This document shows, one piece after another, positions 43,778 through 56,685 of a stretch of 64,000 nt of DNA (position 1 is the stretch's first letter; each line of letters opens with the position of its first letter). The position numbers and the translations under genes were made by a program. The stretch comes from Flammula alnicola (lineage: Eukaryota > Basidiomycota > Agaricomycetes > Agaricales > Strophariaceae), in NCBI GenBank assembly GCA_015499995.1, contig JADNRV010000046.1, positions 124,001-188,000 of the forward strand, in the 5' to 3' direction. The notes under the pieces are model-generated. The model ran no database searches and was not told where the DNA came from. It saw only the letters and a list, made by a program, of their open reading frames with translations.

Positions 43778-44873
43778 ATACCAGTGCGGTCAAGTTTTGC
43801 TATCCCGCTACGCCTTCCCGGCCGTTTCAATTCCACCCTCCCTGCTACGAGTCATGAGGCCCACTTTAATACAGAGCCCTTTCAGTGGAACGATTTAAAA
43901 TGGGATTGTCATTTGTGCTTCAATATTTAATCTGTCATATTTATATGATACTCTTCGCTTTTTCAAGTTTTGAATACTGCTATTCCTATTAGATACCGAC
44001 TGCATATCGATTCGGATTAATCGCAAGATTTTCGAAACACGAAGCGTCACGCGAATGTCACGCGTGCGAGTGCATTCGTGAATTGGAATTTACGGGGGAA
44101 TTACGGCGATCATTACGGCGATCATTACGGCGGCAAGTTCCGTCCCCTATTGAGGACAGTCATACAGGCGCGCATTTCACCTCAGAAGGCGCTGGCTGAC
44201 GCCCAAGAGAACATAGATGTAAATACGCGGCAGTGAGAAGTAATATACCTTTTTTGTAGCTTAAACCGACGGAAAACACTAGATAACCCAAGACAGCAGA
44301 TAAAATACAATTTGTATGACTTTTTATGCTCGATTATGAGATATTCCACCATTTAGGCCTTTAAAATATCGACTTGAAAGGATCGCGCCATGTACATCTT
44401 CACAGAACGTCTCGTCATCACAAAGTGAAGTGGATTTAACAATTTATGATCATTTAATTGGCTGATATAATCATTGGATGCTTTGTGGTTATAAAATTTA
44501 AATTTATATAGCTACAATATACATCTCGCTATTCTGCTACAATATTAACATGGCGATAGGGGTTAGTTTATCGACAGGATACGTCGGAATGGGTTTTTGG
44601 TTGGACGTGCCCGCCGTGCCGAGCATTTCTCTCATCATGTGACCCGCTGCCGCCGTAATTCCCGCCGTAATGATCGCCGTAATCGCCCCGTAAATTCCAA
44701 TTCCCAAACTTACTGACGCGTGCGTTGCGTTTTGAAGTTGCCAATTTGAGAGAGGAAAAGATGAACGGTCGCTCTCCATTGTCCAGCTCAACAGCCCCAG
44801 GAAATCCACGTTCCTTTTGCTAATACCCTCACGAAGAGAGCTTTTTTAGAAGACGATATATCCCGCAGCACCT
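43778..44873. other. AT-rich intergenic region with a second inverted-repeat pair
   Basis: Arms at about 44081-44137 and 44641-44705 share AATTGGAATTTACGGGG and several copies of ATTACGGCGATC or its complement in opposite orientation. This looks like another foldback or MITE-type element of about 0.6-0.7 kb, whose exact ends and target duplication I could not define. The centre is very AT-rich. The right end is the promoter of ASK1. Confidence 0.55.
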
Positions 44874-47118
44874 ATGTCTTCGTCTAAAAAAACCATTCCT
44901 CCCAATCCACCCAGATGGAAGCCCAACCCCGATCCTGCATCCATCGTAGTTCCAGGCTTGAACACGGATGCATCAACGACAGACCAGATCGAACAGATTG
45001 AGCAACTGATCACCATAAAACTCCAGGTCAGCACATGCTTTCTATACCTTTGGAACTATGGGCTGAGGAGATACTAGAATATCGATGAGAACTTCTCAAA
45101 GATCCACAATGTTTTGGCGAATAAACTTCTGCCTGCTCTGAAGCGCTACGCTGTTGGGACAGAACCAGTCAGAGAAGCTGCAAAGGCGCGTCCAACAAAC
45201 GATTGAAATGCTTGCAGATAATGACAAAGTGTAAATATATGCGCAGTTCTGGACCTCTTTCTACGAGCAAGCAGCTCAAATACGGATACCCACCTTCGAC
45301 GACTATTCAACTGTCAATGAAACGCCCTCAGAACGCGAAGAGAATGAATCTTCGTCACACGAACAAGCCACTGATTCTTCGCACAATCAAACGGCGCCTT
45401 CGACGCGAGATATATACGAGACGAGCACAGTGAATAGCGAGACCTCCTTCCTCCCTGGCCAGGGCGCGTTCTCTTCCACACCCGCTATGGGTCGAGTAGC
45501 GACATCGACCAACGACAGCTTTGGCAACGAACATTCTGAAGAACCCTCTTGGACCCCGTCTTTAGAATCCCCGCTCGTGCGTCTCAACAGGGAAATCAGC
45601 AATTTCTCCACTCAACAAGCGGATAATGGCTTGGTTCCATCTACATCTACAGGCGATTTGAAGTCTACACAGGATCAAGACGACACGACATTCGACTCTA
45701 CCTTCCAACAGGATGCAAGCATCCTACCTCGCTCTGATAAAGGCAAGGGCAAGGAGACCTCGCAACCTTTGTTACGCAACGTCCTCCGCCACAATATGTA
45801 CTCGGCAAGCGACAACTCGTCTTTTGAGAGCAAAAAGGTTTCGCCTCTAAAGTTCAGAGGCAAACCCAAGACTCCTACCATCGACAAGAGTTTCAACCCA
45901 TATCTCCGCCCAGAAGCATCCCCTGCCGAATGGAACGGTGTCGTCGACCTTCGCGACCCTTCCATGCTGACACCACAACGAAAAGGAAAGTCAGCAAAGA
46001 CTAAAGCGACGACAACACCTTATGCTGATGACGACGATGACTCTTTCGACGGACTACCCCCTGGGATGTCTCCTCCTCTTCTCATGTCACCCGCGAGGCC
46101 ACCAAGGTCCTCTGCTGAGCTCGGTCTTCTCAAACTCGGGCAAACACCAGCGAGAGATGCATCTGCGCGCATACAACGCGACCTCCTCCGAGAAGCGCAG
46201 TTCAAAAGTGGCGGCGACAAGCGTGGCGATGTGCGTCGACTTTACGGCGAGGGTGGGTACTACGAATCCAGCATGAGCACCGTGCCGACCCCGCCATCGT
46301 TATCGCGGTACAACCGCAGAAACGACTACAGCAGCAGCAGCAGCATTACGAAGGACTCGAGTCTGGAGAGTATGATTCGGCATATTCGTAGTGATATTCG
46401 TCCGGATGTGGGTGCTACGCCAGGAATGGCGACGACGCCTGGTTTGCGGTTGCGTCCTCGAGTGCAACCGGTCATTGCCTTTAACAAGACTGCTCAGTCG
46501 CAGCAGCAGGCTGAGCAGCAGCAACAACGACAACAACAACAACAACCCTATTTCCCTGAGCCTCCAGAACCGGCCACCCCCGTTTACTCGCATATGCATC
46601 AGCAGGAGCAGCTAGAGCAGGAGCAGGACATCGATTCTGACTCGGACTCCTTAGAGCTCGACGAGATCAACAACACCGCCCACCCGTCCGCGGCCTTCCT
46701 CATGGCCTCGCAGGGCGGACACAGGCAGTACGACGACGACGACTCGTTCGGGTCGTCCAACCACTCGAGCGACTCGCTCACAGACGAGGACGTCGTCGGC
46801 GCCGCGGGGATCGTGCCCGTGCACCCCTTCGCGCAGGCGGCGCACGTCGTCGAGGACGATGGGTTTGACGACGACGACGACGACGACGACGATTCGTTTG
46901 ACGGGTTCGAGACGCAGCCTGCGGGCGTTGGGGCCGTCGGGGGTGGGTATCAGGAGGAGACGGTCTTTGGCGTGGCGCCTGCGCAGAGGCAGGTTCGTGG
47001 CGAGGGCCTGCGTATGCTCGGCGAGGATTTGTTGCAGGATACCATTGGCATCGGGTCGCAGATCGCTGCTTCCGGGCGGGTGGAGGAGAGTCCGACGCCA
47101 GCGTCCTGGCCGCGTTGA
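44874..47118 (+). CDS. ASK1: DASH/Dam1 complex subunit Ask1
   Basis: Three exons: 44874-45026, 45078-45185 and 45247-47118 (710 residues). The conserved Ask1 domain is at residues 17-105: QIEQIEQLITIKLQNIDENF, then SKIHNVLANKLLPALKRYA, then AAKFWTSFYEQAAQIRIPTF. The remaining 600 residues are disordered, with SP/TP-type phosphorylation sites, a Gln-rich run (about 530-545) and an Asp-rich run (about 660). DASH rings couple kinetochores to spindle microtubules; Ask1 is a known Cdk and Ipl1 target in yeast. The usual yeast protein is about 290 residues, so this is much longer. The second intron needs a GC donor (GCGCGT at 45186) to keep the conserved AAKFW junction. Confidence 0.9.
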
Positions 47119-47836
47119 TACCCATTATTGCAGAGTATTATTATTAATTACGTTCACTTATTCCAAGGACTGACGAGAGTCTACCTTTGTGCACAGAGAA
47201 TGGTTGCTTTTGACTTACATGGGCTGCTTGCTTCATTACGCTGAATATGTTTTTTTAACCGGTGAATGATAGATAGGTCATACAGAATAACTGCTACAAT
47301 CGATATTTTAGGTAGGCCAGAATTTGTAGATGGTGGTCCTTGCGAGGAGTTATTCGTATACAAAAAAGTACAGTATCAATAGCGTTCAAGATAAATGAGA
47401 AATGCGCCGTGTGTAAAAATAGAGAAATGACTGCGTGTGGTACATATATATTATACGGATCTCCTCCAGCGCCCGCGCTGGCGAAGAGGAAAGACGACAA
47501 AAAAAAAGTCCGATAAAATGTATGACGATGACATGCAGGAATGATGATGATACAAATATGTTATTGGAGAAGAACAAGTCCATGGGAATGCATGGTACGC
47601 GTACGCCGGTGTTGAACAGGGAAGAGCACAACAGGGAAGAGCGCAACAGGGAAGAGCGCAACAGCCGCAACTTCACACCACGGCGGTCTCATGATAGTTG
47701 GCTGGCTTGGTTCCCCCCACCTGCGGCTCTGGTGCGGTATTGATGATGCAGATTGAACCCAGGGTAAAAGCAGAAAATAGCATGGTTGCAATGGAAGCGA
47801 TGTGGCAGCACCTTCGCATGTCAAAAGCATCCATGT
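47119..47836. other. Convergent intergenic region with a short tandem repeat
   Basis: Between the 3' ends of ASK1 and the minus-strand gene. It contains three copies of a 15-bp unit, AACAGGGAAGAGCRC, at 47615-47659. No gene is seen. Confidence 0.5.
47615..47659. repeat. Three tandem 15-bp units AACAGGGAAGAGCRC
   Basis: The copies are identical apart from A/G at one position in the first unit. The array is non-coding. Confidence 0.9.
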
Positions 47837-49412
47837 CTATGGCAGCCCGAAGAGCGCCCTAACGCGCTGGGGCAGCGTCAACTTCGTCCCCGCTCCTCGG
47901 CCACCGTTCGGTAGGTTGGGGATAGTCAGTGGGACGTCACGTAGTAGACGTGCAGATTCACCTGTTGATAAAAAGAGAGAGAGATAATATTAGTTTCTGG
48001 GGATAAAAGGCACAATATGCGCAAAAAATTGCATATATGCATATACCGAAATTTAAGAATGAGGACTCACAATACAAAACCGGACCCACACCATCTCCAT
48101 CTCTCGGAAAGAATACACTCACGCCGGCATCGCGCAAAAATTGCACGCCCAGTCTGCTTGCCTCGCCCGGGCGTGCAATGCGCAACCGTGTCGGGATGTT
48201 CTGGATCAAAAGCGTCACAACCGAGTCCGAATTTTTCGAGTCCTCGCCATCATCATAAGCCTGTGAATGTGGGTCGACGTGGGCTGCGGGAAAGTGCGAT
48301 GGTGAATAACCCAGCGCTTCGAGCGTGTCCCGCGAGACGATGGAATACGGAAGGCTGGTGTCGAGGATGAAATTAGCCGCGACACCCTCATTTTTCAGGG
48401 CGCCGGTGCGTAGCGCCGATGGCTGGGGTGTGGACATGTCGCGATGATGATTGTGTCTCGTTGCCGCTGCCGAAGTGTCAACGTGTGGTTGTCTGGAGAG
48501 CATCATAGAGCGTGGACGCGCAGGCGGCATATCATTCAGATTTGGGTGTACATCTGGATATGACAGCATATGTCCAGCAGCAACGCGTCCAAGGGGCAAC
48601 GAGGCCGTAGAGATCGAGGCCCAGTTATTCATCTGCCTCATCATTGGCAGTGGCGAATCCGAGTATGAGTGAAAATTCATGGCTGGTGCGGGTGGGAGGC
48701 TGAGGTCGAGGGCATAGCTGCTCCTCTTCCGTCCGGAGGTAGTATCGCCAGAGCACCACCAGCTGCGCTTGGTCTTTGTGGGCGGGGGAATGCGCACAAC
48801 GAGGCGCCATGCGAGGAGACCCGTCAGTGGGCCGTTGGGTATGCGCACGCCGGCACAAGGGATGGTATCGATCTCTGTGGTATAAGGAACATTATCAGGC
48901 CCTAGGGCAGACGCTAGCTGCGTCGAGGCCGTCAGAGGGTGGATATTTGTGGCTGTGGACGAGGAAGCGTATGAAAGGGGTCCTGAGTATAGAATATGAG
49001 TACTGTGGGGGGAAGAAAGCTGGAAAGAGGACATACGTGTATGCTGGACAGCATGCGGATCATACTCGTCTGAACTTCTACTATGTTGCTCTCCGTGTCT
49101 TCTATAGTTATTATTCCTGTAACCGGGTCCAGGGAGAGCAGGGAGAGTCTTGCACTGGATTACAGAGGCGACATCGTCGAGGTATTTTTGCAGCTTTTCA
49201 TCGTCTCTTCCTGGAGACTTTAGATGGTCGGAGACTGCAGTGTGTTCGGACGAAGAGTGAAAAGAGCGCAGAGAACTTCGGTCTGCAGGGAATATTTCTG
49301 GGTTCTCTGGAGGCACGACCTCGTACGAGCTGGACGAGCTGGAGCGGGAGGGGGAAATGATAGGATAGCGCCTTCGAGGAGGATGCTCTGGGTTGACAAG
49401 CTGGAGAGGCAT
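47837..49412 (-). CDS. Hypothetical protein with a degenerate aspartyl-protease-like segment
   Basis: Two exons, 49412-48071 and 47961-47837 (488 residues), with a 109-bp intron whose ends fit GT-AG. The first 150 residues are Ser-, Arg- and His-rich and disordered. A middle part has ordered patches (IPCAGVRIPNGPLTGLLAWR, RLVVRIPPPTK). Near residues 340-440, AANFILDTSLPYSIVSRDTL, then VVTLLIQNIPTRLRIA and LGVQFLRDAGVSVFF, resemble the hydrophobic-Asp-Thr-Gly layout of retropepsin-like folds. Ser replaces the Gly after DT, so activity is doubtful. No signal peptide or membrane span. The resemblance is an inference from the pattern only; the gene may be lineage-specific. Confidence 0.7.
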
Positions 49413-50903
49413 GGGAGAGTGGGAAGAAGAGAAGAATAGAACGAAGCACTGCTCTATATAGTCAGAGCGGTTATAGCCGAGTTTTACGCCCTCCCATCTG
49501 ATATCCCATCATATTCAAAGTGCAGCCATCATCATTATCTCTATCACCTTCGCCCTCAACGAAGGTGCTACTTACCTGCTCGACAGTTGTGTGAGTTGAC
49601 GGTCATCATTTGCCGTATGGCCGGGCTTTATCGCCAGACATCTCCAACAGGCACCAGCCCGACGAACCTTCTTTCAGACTCGTCCCCTCCAACCATTCGA
49701 AATGTCCAGCACAATTTCCGGTGTTCAGGCAATTGCGAACAGGGACTGGATAATTGACGAGCGAAACCCGCAGTACACAGCACGGCGAACGGATCATTGG
49801 TCAATGATGTCACCCACCCTTTCGGAACGCCCACAATGCCGTAGCAGTTGCACTCAGAGGCGGTGCTTTTCAATTTCTTCCTTCTCCCACCCGCTAATCC
49901 ACGAGGCCCCCGCGCTCCAGGTCGGAACTCTTTTGAGTCGTTGTGTTCCTGGATCCGCACAACATGCGGAGTGCATCGCATTTGCCAAAATTTCGTTTTT
50001 CTTTCAAATTTCGGCGCCATCGAGTCTACCCTTATCGCTGACAACTAGTACAGACCAGGACCAAGCAGAGCGTACTGGCCAACCACGCACCAAGGAATGG
50101 CTTGAGAACCATATGGCATGCCAGTAACGGTTCTCTTTTTCGGCCAAGCCCGGAGTCCCCGGCAACGTCTAGCTGACCACCTTCCCAACTACGGTAAGTT
50201 ACTCTTGAAACCAAAATTATATCCTAGTACTACGAATAGGGCAGGCGGCGGCGGCGGAAATTTACCGTGACACTCCAGTATTTCGTCGCTAAAAGCAAGC
50301 TAAATGTCTAAGCGAAATGCGTCGCCGCCGTCGCGTACACAATACGCGCTAATTAAAGATCACGTGCGGCGCGCGTTCACGTGAACCGACACGAAACCAT
50401 CGGCCCGCGTGTCCGACTCGATCATCCAGCGACCTCCACCATCCACAACGACCACCCACCTCTACTAAGTATTATATGGCGCCTATCTTTGTACAGCGTC
50501 GGAGACAAAAACATTCGCCTAGAGAAAAATCCACTCTAAAAGCATTGGCCTGAAATGGCAACTTTCTTGCACCTTGTTCTCGAGTACAAGGGCTTCCGCG
50601 TAACACTAACCCTGCTGTAGTACGCTGGCTTCGACCTACGTCAGCCCTTGTCCACCTACAGCCCACGAATTGGAATTTCGAATTGGAGCTTCAACAATTT
50701 CTATTATGGATACAAAGGATTGGCCAAAAACAACAGCATTGATGTACTCGTACTAAAGGCAGCCTCGTATGTTCGTTGCTAATTTGCTTGTTGCCGTCGC
50801 TCCTCTTCCTCTTATTTCTTTCAAGTTTTTCAGTGCAGGCCACTACCACCTTCCATTTTCTTTTTTCCCCCTAGACTGTCAGATCGGACTAAACGAAATC
50901 ACG
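49413..50903. other. Divergent intergenic region, no supported gene
   Basis: Frames of about 140 residues occur on both strands between 49628 and 50127, but neither shows a domain or splice sites that extend it. GC-rich segments with CACGTG-type sites lie near 50360-50385. Promoters of both flanking genes must lie here. Confidence 0.4.
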
Positions 50904-52948
50904 ATGTCGAGGTGGGCTCAAGAAGCCGCCAGCACGGTCTACGCTGCCTTCCGTCTCTGCTTCGGGCGCGACGATCCATGCTTCATAACTCGACTCCCTG
51001 CCGACATATTTGTCGATGAAATATTTCCTCAGCTCCTTGTCGAGGAGCTTTTACGATTGCGTCAGGTACGTAACGTACCCTCTCTCTCTCTTAAAGTTGC
51101 ATCTAAAGATAATACATTCCGTAGACGAACAAAGCCTTCTATCTCCTGACCCACGAGCCGACCATATGGCGACGATACATGCGACGGCTGCACGGCATCC
51201 CTCTCTCCCAACTGCGTCCCACGTTCCAATTCAACCACCCCATGGCGAACCACGAGATCGAGCACCTCGTCACCACCGCCTGCGCCCTCGAGCGCTCCTG
51301 GCGATCTGGTTTCCCCAACATACGGTCCGTGAGGATCCTCCTCACCCAATACAAGGTGGTCGACCTCAAGCTTGTGCCGGGCGGCAAGTTCCTCGTGGCG
51401 TCGGTGAAGGACAGGTCCAATTTCCGGTTTTTTATCATGGTGTATGCGTTGGATGTGATGTATGGGTGCAGGCTGTTGGCGAGGCTGCCAACTTTTTTCA
51501 AGGTATATGATTTGCAGGCCAAGTATCTTGAACATGATGGGAGGCCGGGCATTATGATCTCGTATACTAGGAGGAGGTTCAAATACGGACCACCCCAAGA
51601 GTTGGTTTTTTTTCCCCTTTCATGCATGAATGATCCTGACTTTTTTTATTTATCCAGCGTCGATATATCCGATTATAGTCACAAACATCCAATCGACACT
51701 GTCTACCCTCTTGCCTACGAAGCGTGCTGTGTGCACATGCGGCTGGACTCTATCGAGCCGCTGATCAGAGTCGGATTAAAGCCACAACACCGAGGGGAGT
51801 ACATGGCTGCTGCGCGCGAAATGGAGTCTCCTTTTCGTGATGTGCTGAGGTACGAGACGGACATGGAGATACACGCGCCGACGTTATTCGAAACCGCAGG
51901 CGTACCGTGCATTGGCTTCATAGAGGGCCCAGGCAAGATCCAGTTCATACAGTTGACCGACCGTCAAAAGGCGACGCTGCAGTTCACAGATTTCCCGGGA
52001 TATGTTGGGATGGTAAGTCCTTTGCATGACGGTTCGTCTATGCGCATCGAATGGCTCATCATCATTATGTTTCTTCCGTCGCAGCCGCATCGCATACGCG
52101 CTTTTCGATACCTTCCTTGCCAGCACGGTCTCTTTGTCATTCGCTCCATCTCAACAGCTCCAGGCACGGCTGTCATCGCCTTTGAGTTCTATGATTTCCC
52201 AGATGCTCCGGGGCCGCACGTTTTCGACGCCCTCCACGGCTGGGAGTGCGCGGACACGTGGAATATCGACGACGAGTTCGTCATCACCGACCCAGAGGTG
52301 CCGCACAAGAAAATGGGGCCCGACCATCCGGACATCCTACCCAAAGAAGAGTGCCCGCCGACCCTGTGGGTGTTCGCGCCCTCCAAAGAACCCAAGGGCT
52401 CCGCGTACTGGTGGTTCAGGCCTGTGCAAGTGCAGAAGCAGCGCGACACGGAAGAGACGCGGTACCATTACATGGAGGTCCCTGCGAGGGCGCAGTTCCA
52501 CCACAACCGGTATCACCATGAGCGCGCGCTGCCGGGGAGCGAGCGGACACTGCTGCTCGAGATCGACAAAGGCATCACGGAGGCGACGCCGCTGAACAAG
52601 ATGCGCCGCTTCCTGTGGCCGGCCGAGCGCTTCCCGCAGCGGTACCCGACGCGTCAAATCTGCGAGCCTATCACTGAGGTTGGGGAGGAGTGTGTACTGG
52701 CTTTTACCGATGTTGGTACCTCCCAGGTCGTTGGAGATGAGGTGAACAGCGAAGGAGGGCTTGCTGCGATTACTTGGGACGAGAACAGTGGCAAGGTCTG
52801 CTTGGCAGCGGAGAATGGTGATCAGATTCGGGTTTGCGACCTCGCGCCTGTCGTCGAGCCCCATCGTAGGCTCGCATACAAGTGGAGACAGCAACTCATT
52901 AACCCTGAGGCCATGCACACTAAGCACCAAAACATTAATCTGGCTTGA
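50904..52948 (+). CDS. F-box protein
   Basis: Four exons: 50904-51065, 51125-51600, 51658-52012 and 52085-52948 (618 residues). The F-box is at about residues 30-75: ITRLPADIFVDEIFPQLLVE, then LLRLRQTNKAFYLLTHEPTIWRRY, with the first intron inside it. The long remainder has recurring strand-like units and looks like a beta-propeller-type region, as in many basidiomycete F-box proteins of unknown target. The second and third introns (57 and 72 bp) are multiples of three and free of stops, so they could also be retained in frame. The role is inferred as an SCF adaptor. Confidence 0.82.
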
Positions 52949-53375
52949 GTAATTGCTTTTTTGTGTCATCTTCACGAACAGCGAACATTCAGTGGTTGTC
53001 TTGCCTTTGGACTTGTAATCTTCTAATAATCTGTAGCTTATGTAAATTGTTAGTGTCTTCACTGCTACCCAACCCTCCTTACAAACACCTGTTGTATCAG
53101 TTTGTTCTTATTTCTGTTCTTATTCTTTAACGAACTGTGCATAGCATCTTACTCGAATGCGAGATTAATTATAGTCCGTGGAATAACATGCGGAGTAGTG
53201 ACAAGTGGATGATGAAAGACTAACAATGGAAATAGTAGAAAGACAGTGATTATACTCCCTTGTGTTAGGAAAGGGGGTAGTTCGAAATTTACAAAGGCAG
53301 AGATTCCAATACACAGGACTTAATCCATCCATCTGTAGAAATAATAATAGTGAGGGTCTCGATGATATGAGATGA
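52949..53375. other. Convergent intergenic region
   Basis: Between two gene 3' ends. It is AT-rich with no frame of note. Confidence 0.4.
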
Positions 53376-56300
53376 TCAAAATCTGTTGGGGGCATTCGGC
53401 GACACCCTGTCCTTCTCCCTCTCCCTCTCTCGATCTCTTTCCTTGTCTCTGTCCCGTCTACCGAAGCCAAGCATAGGCGCTGTTAGGCTCAACTTGCGCG
53501 TCGCCCGCTTGAGATTCGAGCTGGCAGAGGTCGTGCTTCCCGAGCTGGCGTTTGCACCGACGGATGAAGCCAGAGACGTCGGCGGAGGTGTGCTACGTGT
53601 TGTGTCATACGCAGTATACGCAGTCGGTGGGCTAGAAGACTGCGCGCCATCGACCCCTTCCGCGGAACGCGCTTTGCCCTTCAACGATGCCTCGGTGTCG
53701 TTGGCAAATATGTGCCCATTGCTGATGTTCGGTCGATGCGTTTGAGACCTGGCTGACGTTCTAGGAGGCCGAGAAGGGCCGTAAGGAGAAGCTGTTTGGG
53801 TAGATGACAGAGGTGATGATGACGGGGTAGAATAGGATAACGATTTAAGATCTAGGTTCTTTTTGCGATCGTGGCTCGTGCGAGGCCGTTCCAATGATGG
53901 CACCACTGACGATTTGCGTCCCGGAGGAAACTCATGTTGATGACCTGAGCTTGTAGATGATACTCCGGTAGATGGCCGCGTCATCGACTCCGTTGGTAGT
54001 GATTGTGTGTTGTGCAATAGTGAAGTAGAGCTCGGAGACGACGAGGTAGATCCAGATGGATGGTCGTCATATCCATTCAGTCTATGGTCACGCTCAAGTT
54101 TGCCCTGTGGTATGGCCGACATCTTCAGTTTCAGCGAATCCGGATGAAGGCCAATGATGTCAGAAGGCGCAGCGGATCCGTTCTCTAACGGCCGAAGTGG
54201 TCGAAGCGGCGCCTGGCTACTGTTTGAGTTCGACGGCCAGAACCAACTTGTATGCGACTGGGTAGACTCGTCCGTTCGTGCAGGAGAGGAAGGCATTTCT
54301 CTTGTCGGAGAATTATCTGGTCTTGGTTTATCGCCGATCCTCAGACTCTTCCGCTTCCTACTAAACCATCCAGGGGACTTCGATTTAGTCTCCTTCTCCT
54401 CCTTCTCCGGTTCATTAACTATAGGGATAGACATCGGAGGCGTCATGATGGGTGACTGAGTATTGTTGAATACGCCTGCAGGAAGAGGTGGCAAAGGCGG
54501 CACTTCTTCCTGTGTTGCGGCATCTACAGAGCCAACGAAGGAGGGTGTCGATGTAGACGGTCGGGGTGATTTTTCGGCCATCGGCTTTCGAGAGTCATTC
54601 ACAACCGAATTGATAGGACCTCCAATACTTCCTCTCTGGGCGGTCATTGACGGCGCCCGTCGAATAGTATTGAATAACTTGGTACTGAAAATCGTGGGTG
54701 TCATGGGCGATGAACTTCCAGCAGAGACAGTAGCTGGTGGAGGAGTCGCTTCGAGCGACTGTGTTGGTATCGCTACAGGAGAAAGTGACAATGCCGGTTT
54801 GTCTGGTAGCGTTTGTGAGGGCGGTATCATAGGTGTTGGGATTGCGGGAGGGGGTAATGGGTGAGTCTCAATGTCCACATCAGGTACACTGACAGCATTG
54901 AGACCAGGAGGTAAGGTAGGTGTGTATTGGTTTTGGACAGCCGGAGATAGTTGAACTGGTGAGATAGAGTTTGTCAATGGCTCCAAGGGTAATTGGGGAT
55001 CTGGGGTACGAAGCCCGAGAGAGGCAAGGTCGATGTCTACAGCTTGATAATACAGTACATATGCAGAACCAGAATTAGAGTCGCCAAAATATTTGGATAT
55101 ATCGCTTTCTGGTATTGGATATACGTTGTCGTCGTCGAAAACAAGCCAGGTTCCGACGGTTTTGATTATAGAGACGTAATGTCCATGATGAGGACCGCTG
55201 AAGAATGGGGGGGAAATGAGCATTTTTACATAGAAGAGAAATGAGAAATGACGGACTTTCCGATGTGAACTACAATAGCAAACAAATTATACAAACGATC
55301 TGCATCATCCATATCGTCTACGGTATTAAATAATCGAAGTTCGAAAGGGAAAGCCACGCGGTATGCAAGCTTGATGTACTTCCCGACATCTTCCTGGAAT
55401 TTGAAACGCTTTAAATGCAGCGCGAGCACGTTGGGTAGCTTCTTGATTTTCATCCTATGTGTATGATGGTCAATAATGCCACGTCAAGGCTTGCAATAGA
55501 AACGCGGGGTAGAATTCTCACCTTTTCTCGGCCTCTTGCAAATCACAACATGAATCGCAGAAGAACTTATTTCTCTGGCACAGCATTTCACTTGCGCTGA
55601 ATTGTCGGAGGCATGCCGTTACGCTGGAGTTTTGCTCAATATCGATGGAGAGGTCCAAGAAGCATTCGTCTCGGGAAGATACCTGATAGCGGGTAAGCTT
55701 ACGCTGGGTACATAATGTACATGTAACGCACAGTTTCGCACGTTAAGCAACGTGTTTCGCTTGTCAGTACACCTTCGAAGAGTTTGTGCACGAGAGTCGC
55801 ATCTTGTGGGTGAGTTCCAGAGTTTGAACTGGAGGCTGTAATGACTGTAGGTGGTATTTTTGACCCTAATGTTGCAATAGAGTTCGACACTAGGAGGCGT
55901 AAAAATGGGATTATCATTCACAACTGATAGTACTCACAATCATCTCCGTTTATACCATTTTGGGCATGTTTCCTTTCCTCCTTTATTTCCTCCACAATCT
56001 GGTTTAGCAAGTAGTTCAAGAATTCGTGAGCATCTTGGTGCATCGTCGACCGGAAGATGTCATTGAGTTCCTTCAACTTATCAATGAACGCGCGAGGGGA
56101 TACGGTGCCCTTGTCGCCGGGATTGGTCGAAATGTTCAGGAATAACGACTGCAGGGCGGAAACGAGGGTCGGAGGCGACGGAGGGATGGGGTTGATTACA
56201 TTTTGAGGAGGGGTTGAAGCAGAAAGCTCATGTCCAGATGTTGAAGGCTTGCGCTCTGGTTTCCGCCTAAGGGGTACGAGGGGTGTTGCCGGTTTATTGG

Positions 56301-56685
56301 GCGCCAAGGAAATTATCGGAGAGTTACTCTGCGGTGGTACTAAATCGACGTCCTGCAGAAGCAGGTCGCGAAATGGGGTGCAGAAGTATAAGGCCTGCAG
56401 AACCGAATTGGCATAACTGTCGTATTCGGTCAAACCGCGTTAGAAATCATATAGCCAGCTTGTTGCATAGCGCTTACCAAGTGTTACCGAACTAGTAGTA
56501 GGAAACAAGAAAGGTAAGTACCCAGACCCAGAACTTTACATAACACTAGAACGCACATTCTCAAGGCCAAATTTCTTCGCGTCGGCCGAAGATGGCAGTG
56601 GTAATGTGGCAGGAGCTGCGGCTGCCTTTGCTGCTCGCTCTAGCTGTTGTTGTGCACGGAAGGATATCCATTTCGACCTTGCCAT
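53376..56685 (-). CDS. creB: Ubiquitin carboxyl-terminal hydrolase, USP12/46 (CreB/Ubp9) type
   Basis: Seven exons: 56685-56557, 56491-56478, 56416-55938, 55889-55732, 55682-55522, 55454-55257 and 55197-53376 (986 residues). The Cys box [20 protein letters not shown] spans a 14-nt exon. A Cys-rich zinc ribbon follows (CLTCETVSSRDE, then [16 protein letters not shown]), then [26 protein letters not shown] and the His box [12 protein letters not shown], with FDDDNVYPI after it. This order matches USP12/USP46 and fungal CreB, which work with a WD40 partner and influence carbon catabolite repression. The last 500 residues are Ser/Pro-rich and disordered. A further disordered insert (about residues 75-115) follows the Cys box. 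The His-box exon uses a weak donor at 55256. Confidence 0.92.

Noticed and set aside
46859..46900. GAC-rich simple repeat as a satellite
   Set aside because: It encodes the Asp run of Ask1 and is explained by coding sequence.
49628..50127. Opposing frames of about 140 residues
   Set aside because: They are mutual shadows without domain, conserved pattern or splice continuation.
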